A stretch of 64,000 bases of DNA, taken from Epinephelus fuscoguttatus. Its lineage: Eukaryota; Chordata; Actinopteri; Perciformes; Serranidae. Of the stretch, positions 54,401 to 64,000 are shown piece by piece. The position numbers and the translations under genes were made by a program. The stretch covers positions 30,050,543 through 30,114,542 of the forward strand of contig NC_064754.1 of the NCBI RefSeq assembly GCF_011397635.1. Reading direction: 5' to 3'. Below the pieces are notes generated by a model, which worked only from the letters and a program-made list of their open reading frames with translations, was not told the DNA's origin and did not search any database. Numbering within the stretch: position 1 is the first letter of the stretch; every line of letters starts with the position of its first letter.

Positions 54401-57400
54401 TCTTTACAAAAGTGATGATGTTCTCTTCCAGCACCTGGAACAGAAAATTACATGATTTATACAGTCAAAATAAAATCATGGTACCAAACATCAAATCCAT
54501 GTTGAACACACTGACTGAGAAATGCAGCATGGAGACGAGTGGAAACAAAATAGATGTACAGACCCTAAATATGGAGAACAGGTATGCTTGATGCTGCTGG
54601 CCAGACTGACCACTGGGAACCTCTAAGCTCTCCTGGTCCAATCTGTGGAGGAATCGTAAAGAATCAGCTTACATTATGTTTGTACACACAAAGACAAACA
54701 CATGGTAAAGGTACTTAGTGTTAAAGTGAAGATTACAACATTAAATCAAATAGTTTCCCATGACACTGAAGTGTTGGTCGTACTGTGAATCAATAGTCCA
54801 GTCTGCGTTTCTGTTCAGCTTTCAGTTTACTGTGTTGGTTTTTTATCTTGTCCAGTATAGTCCCTCCAGCTCTAATTGATCTCTATAAAACTGCAGACAG
54901 CAAGACACAGTTTTATGTTCAACTCTGGCCATTCTTCCCTCACCATTGGTCACTGTGGCATGTGGCCCTTGACATCACCAGGTCAATATAAGTGTAATGT
55001 TACCTGTCCAGCACAAATTGGTAGTGACTCATAATAAACGTAGCAGGTACGGTGAGAAAAACATCAGGAAAACCAAAAATAAATCCGGAGAATACTGCAT
55101 CAAACCAAAACTAAAGGTTTCCTTATTTCACATTGAATTGTATGTCAAATGTGTATTTGGTTCTGGAACCAAACTCCTGAAGAGGGGCTGGACTCTCCCC
55201 TTTCCAGAGTTCCCCAGGTTGAGAGAAGCCAGGCAGGTGTAGGTATTTGTATAAGCCTGTGACTGTGCACCCCAGAGTTGGAGTTCAGCTCGAAGAATGA
55301 CAGGGTTGCTTCCATGCAACTGCCAATCTCTGAGAGGAAGTCTCTGATATTATCATATCATATCATATATTTCATGGAATCTCTGTGTGGCCAGTGTCCT
55401 GGACAGGATATTGCTGGGGGATTTGAAGGCTTTACAGGGCAACGGTGGAGAAACCTGGAGGGGTTGACTGGAAGTAACGGCCTGCCTGATCTGAACATGA
55501 GTGGTGTTACGTTTTTGGACTTCTGGGCCAGTCACGGATTGGCCATAACAAACACCATGTTCGACCACAAGGTGATTCCTATGTGTACTTGTTACTAGAA
55601 CACCCTAGGCCAAATATCAGCTAATCAACTTTGTGGTCATATCATCAGACCAGCAGGCATATGTCTTGGACAGTTGGGTGAAGAGAGGACCAGAGCTGTC
55701 AAATGATCACCACCTAGTGGTGAGTTGGATCGGATGGCGGGGGAGGCTGCTGGACAGACCTTGTAAACCAAAACATAAGTGATGATAAACTGGAAACACC
55801 TTTCTGAGGCCCCTGTACAGAAGGTATTGAAGCCTGAAGTAGGACCTCCAGAAGAATTTCTTGTGCATTCCAGTGGAGGTGGCTCCTAAGAGTTAAGTTG
55901 GAAGGTTGGGGGTTGGGGTTAGGGGGGTTTAAAGGTTGTCCCATCACCTGGAGAAGGAGGCCTTTTGGGCTTGGTTGGCCCAGGGGTCTCCTGAAGCAGC
56001 AGACAGGTGCTGTGGGGCCAGAGGGGCTACTGCTTTGAGGGGTGCCAAAGCAAAAATCCAAATGTGGGAGGAGTTTGGCGAGGCTATGGGGAATGACTTT
56101 GGTTGGCCTCAAGGAGGTCTTGGCAAACCAACTCAGGAAATGAAAGCAGGGCTTGGCTCAATAATGTGGAGTGGTGGAAAGAGCACTATGGGGAACTTCT
56201 GAACTCGATCAACACATCCTTTGTGAAGGAGGCAAAGTTTGAAGATTTAGGGAAGCCTCGATATCCCGAGCAGAGGTCTCTGAGGTGGTTAAAAAAATCC
56301 TTACCACTAAAGCACCAGGTGTGAATGAGATTCACCGTAAGATGCTGAAGGTACTGAACACTGTGAAGGTCGGGGACAGTGCCTGCAGAGTGGGGAATCT
56401 TACTGCACACCTCACTGAATTTGAGGAGAATGTGGAGGTGCACCTAATACCAGTGCAGAAGCCCATCTTGTCTGATTTCAAAGACCTGGTGTTCAGCTTG
56501 TTTGATTAGCCAGCAGCTACACAGGTGATCTGCATCTTGCAGATGACTCCCAAAAATGCAGGAAGCAGGATGCTTCTAAATTACTAGTTCCATTTCCATT
56601 TATGGCAAGGCGACCTGCCCTAGGATAAGATTATGGGTGCTTGCTACGCTGCACAAGGAAGTAAAGCCAAGGAATTGCATGGTGTTTTTTCATATGACTT
56701 TTAGGGACTGAAGTGGAATGAGGCACTATTTTCCTGTTCTGTCCCATTGTGGATCTTAGGGGAGTTAAACAAGTACCTTTGACCCGTTTGCCACCTTGAA
56801 AAGTGGAATACATGTGGGACATAGGCTTCATGTGCCATTATTTCATTATCTTCCTTGGGTAACATATCGACTGGTTGGCTGGTCTAAATGGCCACTCTGT
56901 TTCAGGGTGTTGTAGATTTATTTGAGCAGCCCTGAGATCTCTCAGGTTTGTTTCTTCCTTCTTACTGGGCCATAACCAGGTTTGTATGTAAATAGTTCAC
57001 ATTTGTAGGCTACAGTTTGTTTGTTATGTGGCTGTTTGTGAATTAGTCTTGTGGGCTGCGCTGCCTCCTCAGAGGATGTCTTACAGAGTCAGTCCAGACC
57101 TGGACTATGTAACAGTGTGGATGGGTCGTCTTGATACGACAGAGAAGATCTAGTTACATCGTAACCTTGGTTCTCTGAGTGAAGAGGGAACTTTTCCATC
57201 TTTTAGGAAGTTTGGAGACATGTTTCAAAGCATCAGTAATGCCACACCAACACAGCTGATTTATAAGTAAACCAAATAAAGTAACTAATGTTGACTCACT
57301 CTGCAAGTGGGGAACACTGTCCTCTGAAAAATATGGGCGGCTCCATGGACCAGTCACTCTTAAAGGACACACAGCTGGGTGGATATCCAGGAGAGTCTGA

Positions 57401-59583
57401 TGTCTGATGGGTCCTGTTAGACAGAGAGGAAGTCCACCAGAGATAGATATTCATTTTTTAAACTTCAAACACAAAAGCTGCTGGATAAACTAGAGGATAT
57501 CAACCAGAAGAAAAATTCTGAAGCTCTTCATTCTTTTTGGGGAGAACAGCAACAATGTAAGGACTCCAGGACCAAGGTAATCCCACTTCTTTCTCTCCTC
57601 CATGTGGAGCCAAGGATCTAATGTAAGAAACAGGAGGTCCATATTGGGGACCTGTGCCTGGATCCTGTCGTATGTTGGACGTCACTTTCTACTTTAGTGT
57701 TAATGAAGTTCAACAGTGGAGTTTCCACTTTTATAAGATGTTACAGCTCTTCAGAAGGAGTTTGTATCTTCAAATGTGTTGCTGACATTATAAAATAACC
57801 AATGCTGACTTACTCTGCCATTGGGAAATGTTGTCCTTTGAAAAATATGGGCGGCTCCATGGACCAGCCACTCTTGAAGGACACACAGCTGGGTGGATAT
57901 CCAGGATAGTCTGATCTCTGAAGGATCCTGTTAGAGAGAGGGGAAGTCCACCAGAGATGGAAATTCACTTTTCAAAATTCAAACACAAAAGCTATTGGAG
58001 AAACTATAGGATATCCACCGGAAATAGCGTTTGAAGCTCTTCATTGAATGATTTCTGTTCTCCCTGCTCATCAATGTCTTTTTGGGTTAACAGGGAGATT
58101 GTGAAGACTCTCGGGCTGACGTAATCTAACTTCTTTCTCTCCTCTATGTGGAGCCAAGGATCTAATATAAGAATCAGGAGGTCCACATTGGGGACCCGGG
58201 CCTTAATCTGAGGACACCATGTATAAACAGAAACTTTTCGGTCTTGTCGCATGTTGGATGACGTTTTTCTACTTTGGTGTTAATGAAGTTTAACAGTGGA
58301 GTTTCCACTTTAATAAGGTGCTACAGTTCTTCAGAAGGAGTTTGTATCTTCAAATGTTTTGTCATGTTGCTGACATTATAAAGTAACTGATGTTGACTTA
58401 CTCTGCCATTGGGAAACGCTGTCCTTTGAAAAATATTGGTGGCTCCATGGACCAGTCACTCTTGAAGGACACACAGCTGGGTGGATATCCAGGATAGTCT
58501 GATCTCTGAAGGATCCTGTTAGACAGAAAGGAGTCCACCGGAGAGGAAAATTCACTTTACAGTCCTTATGAGCAGCAGTTGCCAAGACAAGATTAACACA
58601 AAAAAGTTCAGTAAACAAAATAATAAAAGATCTTCACACTTAAATTTGTCTGAACCTGGGCTAAAACACAGAAAGTTAAAATTAGAACAATGCTGAAAAT
58701 ATATAAGAATTAGAAGGTCAATATTGGGGATCCGGGCCTTAATCTGTGGACACCATGTATAAGCAGAAACTCTTCTGTCTTGTCACATGATGGACAACAC
58801 TTTTCTACTTTGGTGTTGATGAAGTTCAAGAGTGGAGTTTCCACTTTTATAAGATGTTACAGCTCTTCAGAAGGAGTTTGTTTCTTCAAATGTTTTGTTA
58901 TGTTGCTGACATTATAAAATAACTGATGCTGACTTACTCTGCCATTGGGAAACACTGTCCATTGAAAAATATAGGGGGCTCCATGGACCAGTCACTCTTG
59001 AAGGACACACAGCTGGGTGGATATCCTGGAGAGTCTGATCTCTGAAGGATCCTGTTAGACAGAAGGGAGTCCACCAGAGAAAGAAATTCACTTTACAGTC
59101 CTTATGAGCAGCAGTTGCCAAGACAAGATTAACACAAAAAAGTTCAGTAAACAAAATAATAAAAGATCTTCACACTTAAATTTGTCTGAACCTGGGCTAA
59201 AACACAGAAAGTTAAAATTAGAACAATGCTGAAAATAAACTCAGAGCTCTAAAGAAAATGGATAAACAACAATAAAATAATGAATCACTGATATTACCAT
59301 TGTTAACAACATCTCACCTCATATTAATATCATCATTGATAGACCAGCCACTCCTCAAGGACACAGAGCTGGGTCCAGGTTCAGGAGAGTCTGGTGTGAG
59401 CTGCTGCTTTGGGCTTTAACACAACACACAAAGGTTTGAGTGCTGAGCTCTGACATGGAGAAAAGTCATCAACAGTTAGAGATCCTCATCTCACCTCTGA
59501 ACTTTAGTCTGGCTGTCATGTTCCCCACAGAGAGTGATTTTGGAGGGAGGGGCTCCTTCCTTTCTGTCCTCACACTGATTCAT
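48497..59583 (-). CDS. Fish NLR-C type receptor: N-terminal exon repeats, helical domain, FISNA-NACHT, LRR, PRY-SPRY
   Basis: Coding exons: 59583-59495, 59413-59318, 59039-58938, 58503-58402, 57915-57814, 54642-54564, 54434-54206, 54050-52247, 52155-51982, 50110-49937, 49245-49199, 49059-48497; 3561 nt, about 1186 aa, phases matching. It begins [16 protein letters not shown], then four phase-2 repeat exons ([14 protein letters not shown]-like). A helical segment follows ([18 protein letters not shown], about 191-266). FISNA leads into NACHT with Walker A GVAGIGKT (364-371) and Walker B FIFDGLDE (437-444). Two 174-nt LRR exons and a PRY-SPRY domain (about 1001-1186) close it. This is a cytosolic innate immune sensor of the expanded teleost NLRC3-like family; its ligand is unknown. 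Genomes carry many near copies, so orthology cannot be claimed. No frame break was seen. The gene hosts a SINE, an hAT element and RTE relics. Confidence 0.87.
49458..49647 (+). mobile_element. tRNA-derived SINE, copy 2 (NLR intron)
   Basis: Same family as 13459-13651, with GACTTAGTGGTAGAGCA and GGGTTCAACTCC as box-like motifs. It is flanked by an 11-bp duplication AAATTAGGCTC (49447-49457 and 49648-49658). Confidence 0.9.
50299..51398 (+). mobile_element. Internally deleted hAT transposon with BED-finger remnant
   Basis: The element is 1.1 kb with inverted ends TAGGGCTGCCCC and GGGGCAGCCCTA. Identical direct repeats AATATCAAT lie at 50290-50298 and 51399-51407 (an 8-bp hAT duplication plus one shared base). 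From 50924 it encodes [20 protein letters not shown], then an out-of-place NMTYHLKH: the start of a ZBED-type hAT transposase whose finger is broken and whose catalytic part is deleted. Confidence 0.85.
55170..56560 (+). mobile_element. Degenerate RTE (Rex3-like) relic in the NLR gene
   Basis: Traces of the endonuclease ([11 protein letters not shown]-like, [20 protein letters not shown]) and of the [11 protein letters not shown] motif are spread over several frames with stops, followed by linker sequence. The polymerase core is absent. It is much older than the copy at 31659-33896 and lies opposite to the NLR gene in the intron between exons 54642 and 57814. Confidence 0.75.
57154..59230 (-). 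repeat. Tandem block duplications carrying NLR N-terminal exons
   Basis: Four blocks of roughly 530-590 bp each contain one 102-bp exon plus similar intron sequence. Block-to-block exon spacing is 514, 588 and 536 bp (starts at 57300, 57814, 58402 and 58938). The intron parts at 58550-58680 and 59090-59225 are almost identical (for example AGATCTTCACACTTAAATTT), so the last duplication is recent. Confidence 0.85.
57300..57401 (-). pseudogene. Silenced copy of the 102-bp NLR N-terminal exon (acceptor lost)
   Basis: It has the same 102-bp length and open frame as the exons at 57814-57915, 58402-58503 and 58938-59039 ([16 protein letters not shown]), with an intact GTGAGT donor. The acceptor AG used by the others is AC here because of the base at 57402. 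Alternative upstream or downstream AGs would break frame. All these exons are symmetric, so skipping it leaves the protein in frame. Confidence 0.75.
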
Positions 59584-59914
59584 GTTGCTCAACTCACACA
59601 CACTTTCATCTGAAGAGGAAACACAAATCATTCATCTGCACATCAACTCAAATCACCCTTTGTATCATTTCTATTGTCAAAATAAGAGCTACTATTATTT
59701 TCTCTTTCATATTATAGCAGGTAGTGTTTGAACCCAGTTGCAGCACACCAATAACCAGTAACAGTTTGTAATGGTGTTTACTGGGACAGCTCAGCAGGTA
59801 TAGAGCACAGCAAGTTTACAACACGTAATACAATTCAACACTCCAGCAAAGTCTCTCCACAAAGTCAGTGGCACAGTGAAGGAAATGGCAGGGGACATAG
59901 TCCAGGGGGCACGA

Positions 59915-60165
59915 AATCCATCCATCCATCCATCCATCCATCCATCCATCCATCCATCCATCCATCCATCCATCCACCCATTTTCATCCGCTTATCCGGG
60001 ACCGGGTCACAGGGGCAGCAGGCCAAACAAAGCACCCCAGACGCCCCTCTCCCCAGCTATGCTTTCAACCTCCTCCTGGGGGACCCCAATGCATTCCCTG
60101 GCCAGATGAGATATGTAATCCCTCCAACATGTTGTGGAGGCATCCTGATCAGATGCATAAAAATA
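59915..60165 (-). mobile_element. RTE (Rex3-like) 3' end with (GGAT)n tail
   Basis: On the minus strand about 185 bp of RTE 3' sequence ends CCGGATAAGCGGATGAAAAT and continues into about 15 GGAT units (59915-59978). The 3' landmark matches the element at 31659-33896. It is a short, dead-on-arrival insertion just upstream of the NLR start exon. Confidence 0.8.
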
Positions 60166-60933
60166 CTAGAAAACCCTGCACCAAGTTAATCCACAGTCCA
60201 AACAGACGAACTAGCAGGGAGCAGGCAGATGGCAAGTGGAGGCCAGGCGGAGGGTTGAGAAGCCAGCAGGTAAGTACTCACAGGAAGCACACACAATGGC
60301 TAGTGGCAACATGGTGAAAATCTCTAGACCACAGGAAACCACCGGTAAGATGACTGGAAAACTTACACTGTAGAGTTGTCTTCATCAAGTGAAAACAGCA
60401 GGCAGCCACAGGCAAACAGGTACCAAGGACACGGTCAGGGTCTCATGGTCAGAGACAGAAGGCTGGGGCATTTACAGGGAATCAGACGAAGCAGGCAGGA
60501 GAGGTGGGATGAGTGGAAAATTGTTGACTGGGTGCTGAGTGACTGTTCATGCTGAAAGGAGCAGTGAACAGAAATGCAAACTATGACTCAGCTACTGTCA
60601 AAACACCGAATTTAAATCTGGTGTAAAAATAAACTCTGTAGAGCTTATACTAAACAACAATAGAAGTGGATTATGTGCACAATCAAGGAGATATTGTCAC
60701 AACACAAAACTTAATAACTCCACTACAAATCGTGTCTCAGCTCACTTCATTTCAGTTTTGAAGGGTTCCAGAGGAAACATCAATGTAGTGTTGTGTGTGA
60801 CTTCTGTTTTCTGACCTTTCTCCTATGAAATAAGAAGTGAACAACTACCGCAAACATTATACAGCATGAATTAAACCCTAAAGAGACCAAATACAAATAA
60901 TATGATATGAAGTATCAAACAAAGCCAACTTAC

Positions 60934-61060
60934 AGTTTCTTCAAAGAATCCAACGTGTTGAAGAGGATGACTATGACTGTACGCCCTGAGAGAAATAGCT
61001 TTGTCTCAGGTGAGCTGTTTCCCGGAATGAAATCAGAGCTCCACCCTGAATAACAGCAGG
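60934..61060 (-). other. Possible non-coding 5' exon of the NLR gene
   Basis: The minus strand ends in TTGAAGAAACT before GTAAGT (donor at 60933). The coding first exon has an acceptor CTCTTCAG just before 59609, so a 5' UTR exon here is plausible. The left boundary and transcription start are not visible. Confidence 0.3.
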
Positions 61061-61069
61061 ACAGGCAGG

Positions 61070-62036
61070 AAGGGCGGTAACAGGAGCATACTTTCACAAT
61101 AAGATGTTGTTGACAGTTGCTGTTATCAGTCAGTGCTACTCGAAGTTAAGGATGCTTTCTTAATAGGATGGGTCCTTCCAAGTGGGGTCCTGCAGAGGCT
61201 TGAGAAGACCTTGCTTGCATTTGGTGAACACACAGGCTAGCAAGTGCCCAAGAAAGAGGCCTTGCTTTCAATTACAGCAAATTGTGCACAACGAATTGTG
61301 CGTACTTTATTTACGCTGAGGATACTGTCATGCATCCTTGAAAATTCTCTGAAGGAAGGACTCGGTCATTGGTCCTTGATCCATCCTTGATATTGGAACA
61401 GTCCTTCTGAGGGAGAATTCTTGAAATTCAGCCATTTAAGAATCCTTCCTTAACTCTGAGAAGCACCAAGTATTGTATTTTGCGAATGATAGCGCCACAT
61501 GATTTCTAATAACAAGCAGAGGAAGATATCCAGCCACATGGAACTCAACAAAGAGCTGAACAAACAGCCAGAAAACATGACTGTCAACTCTATAATCAAT
61601 ACATGATCAATAGTGTTTGTTACTGGACAGAGAAGATGCTCTTGTTCCTACAAAGTTTCCTGGAAAAGGTTTTTTTTTTTTTTATAAAATAGAGACCGTT
61701 TTTAATTGGAGTTCATTCCAGTTCATTAAGTAAGTCTGATATTCATGTGTTTTAATCTGAAATTTACCTGCAATCATTTCAATTCAACATATCTGAACCA
61801 CAAAATGAAACATAAAGATCAATATCTATTGGCCTTAAACAATCAACTGCTGCTTTTAAACTTAACTTAGCAAAATGATTTCCCCTTTATTTAGAACCAA
61901 ATGACACTTTGCTCTCCAGGGAATGTTCAGCAAATCATGAGGAAATCATCAAGAAGTTTATAATCTTCAGAAATCTTAATGCAAGGCAAAACTGGTTAAA
62001 AATTCAATCTGGACCTGAAGACCAATTGCTTCCACT
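61070..62036. other. Non-coding stretch upstream of the NLR gene
   Basis: No gene recognised. The part 61140-61460 has repeated CCTTC/GAAGG-containing segments (for example GAATCCTTCCTTAACTCTGA) that suggest an unnamed dispersed element. Confidence 0.35.
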
Positions 62037-62135
62037 TTGTCTCTTGAATGCAGCATGAGGGACTTTTCATACGTTAAGTTCCCACGTGTCTCTTGAATGC
62101 AGCATGAGGGACTTTCTGCACTTCAGGTTCCCAGG
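62037..62135. repeat. Tandem duplication of about 48 bp
   Basis: TGTCTCTTGAATGCAGCATG starts two adjacent copies (about 62039 and 62088), each ending in GTTCCCA(C/G)G. They differ at several bases in the second half. Confidence 0.8.
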
Positions 62136-63189
62136 TGTCAGAGGGATGATGTAACCAACGACTGTTGGAGGAGCACTGGTGACGCAGTTCCATATTTATT
62201 AAGTGCATTTTTTTTCCCTAACAAACTTTATTCATACAAAGAGGTATAACAACAATTTGCATACCAAAAAAACAACAAGCCAGAGGGAACATGAGTCCAT
62301 TCATGTCCATTCATATGAAGTCATTTCAGAGTTCAAAGTAAAGGTGCTTCCTTTAAAACACTGAAAGTCCTACTGCTTGAGTTCAACAATAAACCAACGA
62401 AGTAGGGTTTGGGGTCAGACACCATTTCCATATGTTAATATGGAATTTAACAAGAAGCTAAAAAAAAATAGGTAATATTGCTATCAATCTCAAAGAACAC
62501 AAAATATGACATCACTTCACATCAAATACATTATTCTGCACCCTCGTGCCTATTTTCCTGTTGTTTTGCTTATCTGTCCAACATAAACTTGATGATCAGT
62601 GAAATAACAAATGAAGTATTGTTTCTGTGGCTGAGTAACAAAAAAACAACAAAAAATAACAACAAAAACAACAAAAAAACTTCTTTTGCTAAATAATAAT
62701 AAATTATAAATAAATAAATAAATTTAATATAAAATATTTCACTTTGTTACTTATTTTTGCTTAAAATACAGCGTGCCTTTTTCCACTGTAAGAGAACTTT
62801 GCGGCAGGAGGTGCAACACAGTCCAAAGTATTTACACTGTTTATTCAGAATATCAATATTTGTACTAAAAACGTGTTTATACTGCTTATGCTCATAATAT
62901 TAATTTCTGTATGATCATAGTTCTTTAACCTGGGATGCCTTTGCTTGGTTCAGATAGTACAAATGTGCATATATATGGTACGCATATTTATGTACATGTT
63001 TGTATGCTTACTGATAAAAAAGTTCCCTCTTTATATTTATCCTAAGGGATTTCTTTCTTTCTTCTTTGTCAACTACTTATTCTGAAAGGTGATCTCCTGT
63101 TCTTATTAGTTTCTATCTAATATTTGAGCTGTCATTTTCCCTTTTCCTTGTTTTTCTTGTTGCTCCTGCTTGGTATCAGATCCGAACAA

Positions 63190-63295
63190 AACTGCAGTGG
63201 TGGAACGTATTAAATACATTTACTCAAGTACTGTACTCAAGGACAGTTTTGAGATATTTGTACTTTACTTGGACATTTCCTTATGCTACTACTCA
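63190..63295. repeat. Dispersed repeat (TACATTTACTCAAGTACTGT family)
   Basis: GTGGTGGAACGTATTAAATA, TACATTTACTCAAGTACTGT and TTTGTACTTTACTTGGACAT mark a common fish repeat, related to the fragment at 4875-5030. The preceding stretch 62136-63189 is AT-rich with an A/AAC-rich tract at 62640-62730 and no gene. Confidence 0.6.
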
Positions 63296-63299
63296 ACTG

Positions 63300-63594
63300 G
63301 TGAACCAGGTGAGAGTGGACTCAAATGCACAACTCTGTTCAGGTAAAATAACATAGTCTTTACTCGTCAAAAGGTAGGTTGGGTACACAGAATCAGTGAA
63401 GGCAAACAAATCCAATGGGGGTGAGGCAGAGACAGAGACAATCGAAAGGCTAAATGAAAAAAAAAAAAAGACACTGGGAAACAAATAGGCTCCTCCCGGA
63501 CACGGCAAAGCAGGGACGTTTGCACAGCCGCCCCCAAATTCACCTGGTAAATTTGCAATACCACAGAGGTCCCTGCTGTGCTGTAAGATCAGTC
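63300..63594 (-). mobile_element. Probable 3' non-coding/LTR part of the BEL/Pao element
   Basis: It follows the Pol stop codon on the minus strand, and the dispersed repeat ends just left of it (63295). An LTR is expected here, but without the second LTR its borders cannot be set. Confidence 0.4.
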
Positions 63595-64000
63595 TCAGTC
63601 CTCTGGCATTTCTGGCAGGGGGATGAGTTTAGCCACTGGCCGTGTGTATGTAGACCCTTTAATGTTTACCTCAGCTGTACGTATCCGGCCGTCATCGCTG
63701 GGGATCACTTTGGTGACTCGTCCAACTGGCCACAATGCTCTTGGCAGCTGTGGGTCAATGATTATGACCACCTGACCTGGAGCGAGGTCCACAGTAGAAC
63801 TATGCCACTTCCGACGATGTTGAAGGTTGGGGAGATAGTTCTTGGTGAACTGGAGCCAAAAGTGATCTGCCAGCACCTGGCTGTGTCTCCAGCGGCGACG
63901 TCCAAGCAGGTCACTGTTGTGATACACAGCTTGTGGAAGTGATGCATCCCGCCGCCCCATGAGTAGGAGATTTGGTGTTATGGAGTCGGGATCTGCGATG
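63595..64000 (-). CDS. BEL/Pao LTR retrotransposon Pol, C-terminal DUF5641-like domain (partial)
   Basis: The frame is open from the window edge to TGA at 63597-63595. It reads SITPNLLLMGRRDASLP, RRRWRHSQVLADHFWLQF, LPNLQHRRKWHSS, PGQVVIIIDPQLPRALWPVG and RPVAKLIPLPE. This order is typical of the domain that ends BEL/Pao polyproteins after the integrase. The domain is intact as far as seen. The rest of Pol lies to the right of the window. It is a mobile-element gene, not a host gene. Confidence 0.8.
   Translation of the reverse strand, partial: IADPDSITPNLLLMGRRDASLPQAVYHNSDLLGRRRWRHSQVLADHFWLQFTKNYLPNLQHRRKWHSSTVDLAPGQVVIIIDPQLPRALWPVGRVTKVIPSDDGRIRTAEVNIKGSTYTRPVAKLIPLPEMPED

Noticed and set aside
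55278-56509. Plus-strand protein-like frames as a new gene
   Set aside because: They match endonuclease and linker parts of an RTE retrotransposon with frameshifts and stops.

Overview
The window is vertebrate nuclear DNA from a ray-finned fish, most likely a spiny-rayed (acanthomorph) teleost. The evidence is spliced genes with GT-AG introns, teleost transposon families (Rex3-like RTE, L2, Tc1, hAT, piggyBac-type MITEs, a tRNA-derived SINE, BEL/Pao), abundant CA/GT microsatellites, and a fish-specific FISNA-NACHT-B30.2 NLR gene. The species cannot be fixed by reading alone.

Layout. (1) 1-8.6 kb, + strand: the last two coding exons of a G-protein alpha subunit, best matched to the Gv class (gnav1), separated by a 3.8 kb intron that carries a 1.6 kb AT-rich minisatellite. 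(2) 9.2-10.3 kb, - strand: a complete two-exon neuropeptide B precursor gene (npb) with a TATA box. (3) 12.0-22.2 kb, - strand: a complete nine-exon sgsh (lysosomal heparan N-sulfatase, 523 aa). (4) 22.2-22.6 kb: a GC-box/ETS promoter with two CLEAR-like E-boxes, shared head-to-head with slc26a11. (5) 23.7-36.1 kb, + strand: a complete slc26a11 (SulP/STAS anion transporter, 13 coding exons, 576 aa), with a 2.2 kb antisense Rex3-like RTE retrotransposon in intron 10. (6) 37.5-38.7 kb: a 5'-truncated L2-type LINE. (7) 40.9-47.2 kb, + strand: a TATA-driven gene for an 821-aa secreted mosaic protein (EGF - D8C - SRCR - SRCR - ZP), related to uromodulin/GP2/DMBT1. (8) 48.2-61.1 kb, - strand: a fish NLR-C-type immune receptor (about 1186 aa) with an array of duplicated 102-bp N-terminal exons, an N-terminal helical domain, FISNA-NACHT, two LRR exons and PRY-SPRY. 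(9) 61.1-64 kb: repeats, ending in the C-terminal part of a BEL/Pao retrotransposon polyprotein that runs off the window.

How the genes relate. sgsh and slc26a11 are a functional pair: the enzyme releases sulfate from N-sulfoglucosamine, and the neighbour is a sulfate/anion transporter. The same head-to-head pair exists at human 17q25.3, where NPB also lies, so npb-sgsh-slc26a11 looks like conserved synteny. The SRCR/ZP gene and the NLR gene are tail-to-tail and together form an immune/mucosal accessory region.

Exon coordinates were read by eye from reading frames, splice consensus and phase matching. They are internally consistent: every gene's exon lengths sum to a whole number of codons. 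No alignment or transcript was available. Repeat family names rest on remembered hallmark ends and target-site duplications.
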